Source: Isoetes taiwanensis (Eukaryota > Streptophyta > Lycopodiopsida > Isoetales > Isoetaceae). Taken from it: a stretch of 64,000 nt of DNA. The stretch lies in NCBI GenBank assembly GCA_021234155.1, contig JAJEKV010000104.1, forward strand, positions 620,001 through 684,000, given 5' to 3'. The notes beneath the pieces are model-generated. The model saw only the letters and a program-made list of their open reading frames with translations. It had not been told where the DNA came from and made no database searches. Below are positions 55,671-64,000 of this stretch, in pieces. Position numbers and translations under genes: made by a program. Within the stretch, counting starts at the first letter, position 1; the number at the start of each line of letters is the position of its first letter.

Positions 55671-56700
55671 TTTTGGGGCAGTGCGATTTGGAGCTGGATT
55701 GGCCGAGATATCTCCACTCAAAAATCTCAGCCACAAAGTTGATTAAGGGGTTGCTGGAGAATTTTGTTACTGGAGAATTTTGTGATTGCGTATCAACACA
55801 TTCAGGATAAACATAATTTCCAACCCTTCTCAAACAGGTGTGATATCTCATCTCAATAAATACCATTTCAAACATAGCAATTCCTACATTGATACTAGAC
55901 ATCTAAAGACCAATTTTGAAGAAGATATATCGTACACAAGAATGCTTCCAAGAATATATGCAATGGTAAGAGGACAAATTGTAGGAAAACACTGACAAAT
56001 CGATTATCAACTTTCTTTCAAGATGTAGTTTGTTATTCAATGGATAGAAGTCAAACCCTTGTTGGATCTACAATTGCTAGTATCACCACACTTTTTATGA
56101 AATTGCAATCTTCATTAGATTTTCTTGTTCTCTAAAACCATAAGTGATTGGGGCATTCATTAAGGGAGACTGCCCAAGAACGTTATACCAGTGACAAAAT
56201 GATCAAAACGAGTGCGAAATGTAGTGAAATTACTTTTTTTTTTTTTTGGTTGTATACCTGCTCCAAGTGCTAATAAACAATATGTCTGTCCTTTCTTTTT
56301 TTAAAGATTTTATGCTGTGAGCAAGAAAAATAGAGCCAAATCAAGGCACCCTTTTTACCTTGATGGTGATATCATTGTCCAGATAGTGATATTTTATGGG
56401 GATGTGCTCATCCTATATGTGGTGAGGTGTTCAACCTGTATAGTGCATATCAGATCCTTCTTGGTGCATATCAAATCCTTCTTGGTACATGCTTACTTCC
56501 AAAATGGGTTGATCATGTGTCGAATGGTTGAAGCGTGGTCTAAAATTGGTGATACTATTCAGCCTAGTTGGTGCAGTTGATGCCCTTGACGTTGCAATAG
56601 ATAACCTTTATGGACTGGCCTAAAACCTCAATAGTTCCACAAAATACCTGCAAAAGGTTGCAAAACATTTATGAATAACCCTCCAAAATCAACAAATGCA
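55671..56700. other. Intergenic DNA
   Basis: Short frames without domains. ATATCAGATCCTTCTTGGTG and ATATCAAATCCTTCTTGGTA form a small tandem pair near 56447-56490. Confidence 0.4.
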
Positions 56701-56702
56701 AG

Positions 56703-56850
56703 ATTTAAAACTCACATTTATGCGCTATTTGGTTGGGTAGCCATTAAAATGTCATATTTACAAGATGGGGCGAGGGATTTAAAACTCACATTTATGCGCT
56801 ATTTAGTTTGGGCAGCCATTAAAATGTCATATTTACAAGATGGAGCGAGG
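56703..56850 (+). repeat. Tandem duplication, about 74-bp period
   Basis: ATTTAAAACTCACATTTATG to CATATTTACAAGATGGGGCG occurs twice in a row with a few changes. Confidence 0.9.
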
Positions 56851-57339
56851 GGGGTTGAACCCCTGCAGCCAAGACTGGCCACTTCCAAACACTCATACTG
56901 CAAATGTAGCAAATACATTCGTGGGGAGATGGGCCGAGGACCCTCTGCCCATGAAATCACAGGATGGGAGGGTGATAAAAGAACCTGGAATAGACTGAAA
57001 CAAGGGAAAATGAAACGCCCTTGCTGCTTGCAACATAAACATTTAAACCAGAAATTTACTTCTAATACAAACATCATTACCTAATTACAAAATAGGCCTT
57101 TATAGATTCAAAAGTTCATCTTACATCCCCAACTTCTTAAGATGTGTTTCTGCCTCCTCCTTATATATGCCACCCAGACATTTTGTCTTCCTAGCCCCTT
57201 CTTGACCTACAAAGCTACTGCTTGTATCATCGGTGCTACTCGGAGTGCTCGGGTCAGGAATAGGTCCATGCTATGATATGCATCTGGATCAGTCCGATAA
57301 TGCAGATTCTCCAAATTTAGGCCCATTGACCTTTTGTTT

Positions 57340-58070
57340 TTTTGTTTTCCTGAGAAGACTATGGAGCTGCAAAACAGAACTGATACCAACAGCTCCGCCG
57401 GATTTAATATTAAGCATACCAAACTGCAGATTTTGGAGCTTGATTTTCACAGGATGGAACTGGAAAGGATATCGAGCTTTTCTGCAGATTGAGAAAGGCG
57501 GAGACCCATTTGATTCAGAAGATCAGAGGGGTCGCTTACGGCGGAAATCCTCAAATGGGGAGGGCCACCTTTTTTATTTTTCAGAGCTTGAAGCATAGCC
57601 ATCCATTGAACTGTATTACAGGGTTCTAAATCGATAAAATGCACCACTTTTTCGCCCTTCATCGAATCCAACAAAACCTGATTTGTCGTAAGAAATGCAA
57701 GCTTCAGAAACGGAACTACGTCGAAAAATGCTTACCTTGCTGCTAGATTTGTTGCAGCGGTAGGTAGCGCCGTGGATTGAAGAGCTTTATATATGCCCGG
57801 CCATGTTTTCGTTATTCTGGCAGCCAATGCTTCCATAAAATAAGTCGCTACCCTCTGCATTGGATCCCCGGTCATACATGCTAATCCGGCGAGCTGATCC
57901 AGCAAAAAATTGGATTGATCCAGATTTTGGGCTACTACAGCATTTGCGCATGAAAATAACAGATGAATCAACCGTATCCCTCTTTCTTCCGATCCCTGCT
58001 GCAAAGTTTGATTTGGGTTTGTTATTCTGATTGAAAAAGAAAATCTATCTGACTTGATCATTCCTGGCAT
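57340..58070 (-). pseudogene. SCL3-like GRAS transcription regulator, inactivated
   Basis: GRAS proteins are plant nuclear transcription regulators; the SCL3 branch acts in gibberellin signalling and root growth. From 58070 the frame reads EERGIRLIHLLFSCANAVVA, GDPMQRVATYFMEALAARIT and TWPGIYKALQSTALP (first leucine-rich region). An in-frame TAA (57732-57734) then sits where a Lys or Arg codon is expected, and the same frame continues FFDVVPFLKLAFLTTNQVL, GEKVVHFIDLEPCNTVQWMA (VHIID motif) and PPHLRISAVSD. Near 57464 one base is missing: AEKLDI is followed in the next frame by FQFHPVKIKLQNLQ and GISSVLQLHSLLR (PFYRE-proximal part). The rest of the PFYRE and SAW regions is absent. One stop plus one 1-bp deletion in otherwise well-kept sequence indicates recent inactivation. 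Confidence 0.85.
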
Positions 58071-58073
58071 CTT

Positions 58074-58457
58074 CTAGACCGACGAAAAAAAGGCTAAATC
58101 ACCATAGTTTTCATCCCATGCAATGCCCATAGCTAGTAAGCACAAGGGGTTTTTCTGATTTTTGAGTAAGATGGCAAGCGAAATAAAAAAAAGAGCATAG
58201 ATATATGCCACAGGCTTCAAATCAGAGGCGTTGAACCCATTTATCGCCAGTTTAATCTGGTCTGCTACGGCTTTGCTTCTAAGCACATCCCTCCTCAATC
58301 TTTGCATCCTAAGCTGCTTTCTGGTGGTATTTCGTCCCTGAAAAGGAGAAGCAGGGGAATCCCAATCGCCATAGCTCGAAGCGAAGGGGAAATACGGGTA
58401 TTCTTGGAAAAAAAAAGGACCCGGAAAAAGCATTCCAATATACGTAGATAATTCCAA
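58074..58457 (-). CDS. Unrecognised frame upstream of the GRAS pseudogene
   Basis: 127 codons with one probable membrane segment (PVAYIYALFFISLAILLKNQ) preceded by a basic helix (RKQLRMQRLRRDVLRSKAVA). It ends 4 bp before the GRAS start. No family known. It may be an exon of another gene or chance. Confidence 0.25.
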   Translation of the reverse strand: MELSTYIGMLFPGPFFFQEYPYFPFASSYGDWDSPASPFQGRNTTRKQLRMQRLRRDVLRSKAVADQIKLAINGFNASDLKPVAYIYALFFISLAILLKNQKNPLCLLAMGIAWDENYGDLAFFSSV

Positions 58458-58639
58458 AATTTTTTTTTTCTAGTAATCTTATATTTAGTTAGATAAAACG
58501 GCACACCGTACCTTCAAAAAAAAAAAAAAGGAAGGGACATTAAGATACTACAAGAGCCACTCAAGAGGCATTCAAGAAGAAAATAGAAACAAGAATACAA
58601 AAAGGAAGATTTTATAGAAAGTAAAGATAGAGATAAAGC

Positions 58640-60439
58640 TAGAGAATAGAATATAATTGTTTTTATCGTCCACGGAGACCAATCGGCCTATGGGACCCAA
58701 TACAAAAAGCGCAGCAGTCACATTACTGCCCGGATTAAAAAACCCCCGCCCCGAAGGGTTTTCGAGGGAAAAACCGTGGCAGCAATAAGACTGCTGACAA
58801 CGATTAAATGGTTGACTGGGGGCATATCTAAGACCTCAAGTCCAGTACTTCCTGAATGTATGATCCGAATTAGCGCACCGAAGTCGTGCCCAGTATCATG
58901 TGTAGCGGCTCATCAGGTCTAATCAACTGAGCATAGCGTGTCCGAATCTGATCATATGCCGGGCAGCTCTGGAAAGTGTGACATTCATCCTCAACGGCCC
59001 CTCCCGGCAAAGACCGACAAACCCTATCCTGATGTGGCTCCCCAATCCATCGACCTGTCTCAATCCGGAGGTGGTGGGCACCTGTGCGAATGGAGGCGAT
59101 ATGCCTGCGCTTTTTCATGGGCAAATGTGAACATAGGTAGCGCTGTGGGCCTCGTTCTAATGTGGGATTTATGTGCTGCTTGTAATGTGCTGTCTTGACT
59201 TGCTCCAGGGCCCTGAAATCCCAAAGCTTGCTGGAGAAACAAGCATCAAGGTAACATCTCGGGATCGCCGCGACCGCCTCTGTTTCTACCACGGATGCAC
59301 ATGTGCTCATGGACATTCCATCTAGTTAGCCATCGCACTCTTTTATCCTTCCAACAATTCTTGAGTCGTTGTGGTCCCATTGCCCCTTTGATAAGCCAAG
59401 TGCGGTAGAGACGATCATCATCCATATTTACCACCTTCCGGAAATAGACGATGTGTTTATCAAGGGTCGCTTGCCGGAAGTGGGCGGAAACCCGCCTCCC
59501 CGCAACAAAATTTGATATGGGACCGTGGATTTCACCGAGAGTGCCCGTGCTAAGAAGGCCTTTCGCGACTGTTCTAAGTCGCTCCAAGTAGCAAGGGACA
59601 CCACTGGGCCCCAGACTTCAACCCCGTACAAAAGAACAGGCTCTACCAATACCCCGAGCGGATGTGCCCGATGTCCCCAATCATACAATTACGCTCTCGT
59701 GGTTATTGTTCTCGCATTGCATAAAGTGCTTTCACTGGCCGCTACACGCAATCTTATGGAAGTGTCCCAGCATAGTGTAGAAGGAAACTCCACTCCCAGA
59801 TACTTGTAGGTGGGTGTCACCTCCACTTGTTGCCCTCGATAAGTGAATGAAAGGGGCCTTGGATGGTGCGAGGATGAGATTAGGACCACCTTAGTCTTGG
59901 CCAGATTGACGTTCATGTCTGTGGCCTGGCAGAAATTATCCAGAGCATCTAGGTGAGACTGCATATCCTCTGGAGTGTGAGCTAAGAGGTCAATATCATC
60001 TGCATAGATGAGTTGCCTGATGACCTGATGCAAAAGTTGGGTCCCGCCACCTCCATTGTCCATAAGCCAGTGTTCCAACTGGTCAATGTACAGACCAAAC
60101 AATGTTGGGGAAAGAGGACATCCCTGGTGGACCCCAATACTGCTAGTGAATGGTTGTCCCGTTATCCACATCTGACCTGATGTCAAAAGCCTTCGCAAAG
60201 TCAACAAAGCAACAATACAGGTCCCGCCGACGGTTTCTGCTATCCTCAACCAAAGTCCTCAATGTGAAGATATGATCAATGGTTGAATCTTAGGGGATGA
60301 ACCCCTCGCTATGAGAGCTCCACACACGCACGCCCACTGGTCAACTGTTGCTCAATAATGCCAGCTAGCAGTTTGGCAAACACCGAATTGACCATGATTG
60401 TTCGATAATTGGTTGGACTATGTGGATCTCCTGCCTTGT
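58640..60439 (-). mobile_element. LINE-A2, 3' portion
   Basis: Same family as LINE-A1. The conserved 3' end (TTTTTATCGTCCACGGAGAC, GGCCTATGGGACCCAATAC, GAAGGGTTTTCGAGGG) is followed upstream by the Cys/His domain (58870-59316; RHIASIRTGAHHLRIETGRW, DECHTFQSCPAYDQIRTRYA). The RT thumb (59428-59688, LVEPVLLYGVEVWGP, VKSTVPYQILL) and palm (59689-60249, GVHQGCPLSPTLFGLYIDQL, LIYADDIDLLAHTPEDMQS, NLAKTKVVLISSS) follow. Frame changes separate these pieces. Interrupted at 60440 by an L1-type insertion and resumes at 63683. Confidence 0.9.
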
Positions 60440-60455
60440 GAATGGGGACAACTCT
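60440..60455. repeat. Target-site duplication, left copy
   Basis: GAATGGGGACAACTCT, identical to 63667-63682. Confidence 0.95.
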
Positions 60456-60464
60456 AGATTAAAG

Positions 60465-61951
60465 CCAAAGTCAAGGAGCTTATGGAAGATGAGAGGGCTA
60501 ACTCCAAGTATTTTTTCATTAAGGCCAAAGGGAGGATTAAGAAAAATCACATTTATAGTGTCCTTTGGGAGGGAAACATTGAGGATGACAATCAACTTAA
60601 AGAGGCTGCTAAAGAGCACTTTGTCAGAATCATGGGTACCATTAGGGATACCAACTCTCAGGATATAAACAATTTTATTGATATTCAGGCCAGAGTGTCT
60701 AATGACATGAACAACAGCCTTTCTAGACCTTTCAGCAATAATGAGATTTTTAAGGTGCTTAATGACATGGAGAATGGCAAAACTCCTGGACCAGATGGCC
60801 TCCCTGCTGAATTCTTCAAGAAGGCATGGGGGCTTTTGGGTAATTTTGTGGTTTCCATTGCTAATGAGTTCTTACTAACCAAAAGGTTGGACTGCAGGAT
60901 CAATACTAGCCTTATTGCTCTCATCCCTAAAAAATTGACATGCCTATTTCCTTTTCAGATTACAGACCTATCTCACTTTCCAATGTGGTCTATAAGCTCA
61001 TTTCAGGTTCAATTGCAGCTAGAATCAAGCCTATTCTTGATGAAATCATAAGTAAAACACAAAGTGCCTATTTGAAAGGGAGATACATCTTGGACAATGT
61101 TGCAGCAGCATCTTTGGGGATAAGCTGGGCCAAGGAATCCAAACAAAACATAGGGCTTCTGAAATTGGATATCACCAAGGCCTTCGACACGGTAAGTTGG
61201 AAATTTTTGCAAGAATGCTGCCAGAGTCTAGGATTCTCGGAAGAAGTAATTTCTATTTTCATGGCTATTCTGAAAAATTCAAGGTCGGCTGTCCTAATTA
61301 ATGGGGAGAGCAGTCCCTTCTTTGACATAAAAAGAGGAGTTAAGCAAGGATGCCCCCTAGCACCCTTCTTGTTTCTAATTGTTATGGAAGGTCTGCATAG
61401 TAACTTCCAAAAGCTTAGGAATCTCAACGAGATCAAAGGGCTCAAACTCCCTCCTAATCAAGAGATGGAGGATATTCTTAATGTTCATTTTGCAGATGAT
61501 ACTTTTCTTTTTATGGGCCTGGACAATCAATCGATCCAAACTACACAGCAGATTCTAGAAGACTTCGGAAGATGCTCAGGTTGTAATATCAATCCGGCCA
61601 AGACAAAGCTAATCTCAAGGGACCGGACTAAGGGGAGCAAGCGCCTTTATCTCGGATGTATGTATCTCTCCTACCACCAAAACCAAAATCCTGGGGATCC
61701 CCTATGCTATCAGGGTGAACGCGAGTGATCTGTGGGGGGACCTCTTGGATAAATTCTACAGGAAGGTGGACTCCCTCAACTCCAAATTTCTCTCTAAGAA
61801 TAGTAGGGCTATTCTTGCAAATTCTGTCATTTCCTCTTCTCAGGTTTATCAGTCATCCATTATTATGGCCCCTAAAAAGGTCTACTCTAAAATGCAAAGT
61901 ATTATTGGTAGATTCATTGCGAGGTGGAACTATGTAAGATCTTTGGATCCC
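60465..61951 (+). pseudogene. LINE-B reverse transcriptase
   Basis: The first frame carries GRIKKNHIYSVLWEGNIEDD, FKVLNDMENGKTPGPDGLPA (K-[ST]-P-G-P-D-G) and INTSLIALIPK. A frame change near 60940 leads to FSDYRPISLSNVVYKLIS, LKLDITKAFDTVSWKFLQEC (first catalytic Asp), DIKRGVKQGCPLAPFLFLIV and NVHFADDTFLFMGLDNQSIQ (catalytic FADD). Another change near 61640-61715 gives ILANSVISSSQVYQSSIIMA. Typical plant L1 RT. Active-site residues are kept, but the frame is broken at least three times. Confidence 0.9.
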
Positions 61952-63066
61952 AGTCTCCATGAATGAGTGCTGTAAAACCAAAAGTATGGGAGGATTGGGA
62001 GTCATTAATATCGAGAAGCAAGCAACTGCTTTAGCAGCAAAATACTTCTACAGGGCCTGTACAGATCAGATTAACCATCCGGTCAAAGCTCTGATTAAGC
62101 ATTACATAGGGAGATGCCATCCTTTTGGGTGGAGAGGGCTTTAAGTTGCACCTCCCTTATAGTATTTTCTATCCTTTCACCATCCCGAATTCCACCCCTC
62201 TAATTTTAAAGAAGTGGATCAGGGCGTGGTTCAAAGTTAAAGGCATGTACACTTGGAAGGAAGGCCTTTCTCAGGATCAACCTATCTTCTGGAGTCCATC
62301 CCTTATCCTTGATGATCCCAACACATGCTTGGCCTCTCATTTCCCTGCCCTTACTAAACAATGGACTAACAGGGGAATTGTTTTTATCAGGGATATTATC
62401 AACGGTTTCGACTATCATAGCTCGGTTTTAAGTGATCTAGAGGAGGAGTCTGAGACCTTGTTTAATAGTATTATCCAGAGACTTGCCAGTGGACAGTGGC
62501 ACCATTCAGAAGATTTGTGGCATATAAATGGGTACAGAGGTTACAAGGTTAAAATGGTCTACAAATTTCTAAATAAAGATCAGGACATAACAATCCATAG
62601 AAAATGGAACACTGATCCTTTGAGGATCAAAAGGAATCTTATATTCTTATGGAAGAGCCCGATTCATCCAAAAGTCAAAGCCTTTATATGGCAGCTCTGG
62701 CACAAGGCTCTTGCAACAAACACGAAGAGATGGAGGATGAACATGGCGGATTCTAACATCTGTGTTCGATGTATGCAGGATCAGGAAGATGAGAATCACC
62801 TCTTTAGGAATTGTTTATGGGCCGAATGGACCCTGGAGTTAGCTGAGATAGAGCTTGATGTGCCTCATCTTAGAACTATGAGCTCCACAGATTTCTTTCT
62901 TCCTGAGAACCCATCGAATTGGCGCATCTACCTTCTCCTCTGGAGGATGTGGAAGGGGAGGAATTCCCTAATCTTCAAAGAGGAAATCATTTGGCCTCAG
63001 GCTATTATTGAGCAGACCAAATATGATATTAATTGGATTGAGGAGATATTTGACATTCATAGTTGA
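61952..63066 (+). pseudogene. LINE-B C-terminal region with zf-RVT domain
   Basis: SMGGLGVINIEKQATALAAK, then after a frame change a 313-codon frame with SGQWHHSEDLWHINGYRGYK, IFLWKSPIHPKVKAFIWQLW and the zinc-binding NICVRCMQDQEDENHLFRNC (C-x2-C-x7-H-x4-C), the zf-RVT domain typical of plant L1 elements. Ends with TGA at 63066. Confidence 0.9.
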
Positions 63067-63648
63067 GCTCAATCTATCTGTTTCTAACTTCACTTTGAAT
63101 TTCTTAGGTAACATTCTGATACTGGTAAAGAAGCTGAAGTGGAGAAGAATCGACCTTCACTCTAATGCGCTGTGTCTTACTCGGTTTGGGGTCGAAGTTC
63201 CAACAATTCATGAAGATGGAGTATGCCAATGTAACTGCGCCTGTAACACGGCTTATGATGCAAAAAGGCACATCCTATGCGAGGCTAAGGATAAGAAAGG
63301 AAGATTCAATCCGGGGAAAGCCCATTTATGCAAATGCCAATTCTGTCTATTCATAATGGCTACCAAAGGAATGGGGAGAAAAGACCACGCCAAGAACGAG
63401 CCCAAGAAAAGAAGATTCCTGGGATGAAAACTTTTGGGTTTTGGTCACAAGAACTCTGATTTCATAACTTAAGAACTTTTTTTGATGTTTTAGGCTTAAG
63501 ATAAGCCTTAAAATTTTCTCTAGCGTTTATGTTGAAGGGTCCAAACAACCAACCCTGCCCAAATTGGTTGCCTTTTGTAAACATATGTATATATACATAT
63601 GTCGATATGTACACCTAAATCTATATTAATACAAACACTAAGTCTTCA
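63067..63648 (+). other. LINE-B 3' region with a Cys-rich frame
   Basis: Between the RT stop and the poly(A) lies a frame continuing from 63008 to 63427 in a different phase. It contains GVCQCNCACNTAYDAKRHIL, then KAHLCKCQFC and a basic tail GRKDHAKNEPKKRRFLG. It could be plain 3' UTR, a lost ORF, or host sequence picked up by 3' transduction. AATAAA immediately precedes the poly(A). Confidence 0.4.
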
Positions 63649-63666
63649 ATAAAAAAAAAAAAAAAA

Positions 63667-63682
63667 GAATGGGGACAACTCT
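63667..63682. repeat. Target-site duplication, right copy
   Basis: GAATGGGGACAACTCT, matching 60440-60455. Confidence 0.95.
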
Positions 63683-64000
63683 GCTTGTGGTCCACTGCTG
63701 GGGGAATCCTTCCTGTAGTGCTCTGTTGAACATAGCGGTTAGGACTAGTACCATAGGCTCCCTTGCCCACTTGAGCAATTCTGCCTGCATACCATCCAAG
63801 TCCGTTGCTTTCCCATTGGCCAAACGCTGCAGACCCTGGGTAACATCATCCTCTGTGATTTCTAATGTCGGACCATTCTGTGGGGGTGTGAGTGCTCGTG
63901 TCCCTTAAGGATCATAGAGTTGCTGCAAGTATTGTTCCCACTGCTCATTCCCGGTAGGCTGGGTTGGCTTTCGAAGAACCTTGCGCCAAACGGTTCTAGG
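63683..64000 (-). mobile_element. LINE-A2, continued beyond the window
   Basis: The minus strand reads NGKATDLDGMQAELLKWARE and MFNRALQEGFPQQWTTSRVV, the N-terminal RT fingers (K-A-x-D-x-D-G-[LM]-x-A-E). It joins the part at 58640-60439 once LINE-B is removed. The element runs off the window end, so its 5' half is not seen. Confidence 0.9.

Larger units (their letters stand above)
60456..63666 (+). mobile_element. LINE-B, 5'-truncated L1-type retrotransposon
   Basis: A 3.2-kb insertion flanked by a perfect 16-bp duplication and ending in poly(A) (63649-63666). It starts inside the RT ORF (no endonuclease, no ORF1), so it is 5'-truncated, typical of target-primed reverse transcription. It has inserted into LINE-A2 in the opposite orientation. 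Confidence 0.95.

Noticed and set aside
57207-57422. Minus-strand 71-codon frame as the C-terminus of the GRAS gene
   Set aside because: It is out of phase with the GRAS reading frame and has none of the SAW-region motifs.

Overview
This is nuclear DNA of a land plant with a repeat-rich genome. The evidence is one intact intronless histone H4 gene with a plant-type histone promoter element, plus remnants of plant gene families: a PLS-class PPR protein, an SCL3-like GRAS regulator, a plant-type GT29 (sialyltransferase-like) glycosyltransferase, an FCP1/NIF-like phosphatase, an extensin-like secreted protein and, tentatively, the first exon of a nucleobase-ascorbate transporter. The unusual LINE types would fit a fern or another non-seed plant, but that placement is a guess. 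There are no bacterial or organellar operons, no CRISPR array and no rRNA. Most of the window is AT-rich. GC-rich islands are mostly mobile DNA: the 38.0-43.2 kb LINE, the 19.25-19.62 kb array and a 5.28-5.99 kb block.

Layout. 0-7.2 kb: terminal segments of a DNA transposon family with arrays of the palindrome GACGTCGTTAAACGACGTC, interleaved with small spliced or exon-like coding pieces. 7.2-10.7 kb: no convincing gene, but a strong heat-shock-type promoter reads leftwards into it from 10.73-10.83 kb. 10.9-19.64 kb: palindrome arrays at both sides, with a decayed kinase-like gene and a spliced acidic-tailed gene between them, ending in a CACTA-like terminus. 20-24 kb: foldback repeats and a decayed PPR gene. 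24.3-28.5 kb: a GT29 pseudogene, a frameshifted extensin-like gene, and fragments of Ty3/gypsy, LINE and Ty1/copia elements. 28.6-35.6 kb: further CACTA-like ends, an unrecognised decayed coding block, a small two-exon acidic-protein gene between two long direct repeats, and an array based on GGAAACCCTTCC. 37.5-43.3 kb: a foldback element split in two by a nearly full-length LINE. 43.3-50.4 kb: exon remnants, LINE tails, a decayed FCP1-like gene and another RT fragment. 51.6-52.3 kb: histone H4. 57.3-58.1 kb: SCL3-like pseudogene. 58.6-64 kb: a LINE of the same family as that at 38 kb, split by a 3.2-kb L1-type insertion with a perfect 16-bp target duplication.

Histone H4 is the only clearly functional gene. 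The spliced acidic-protein gene at 32.4-32.8 kb and the spliced 152-residue gene at 4.3-4.9 kb have open frames and consistent splice sites and may be expressed. Most other coding pieces are broken by stops or frameshifts. The most unusual feature is a group of palindrome-array DNA transposons that appear to carry pieces of host genes.
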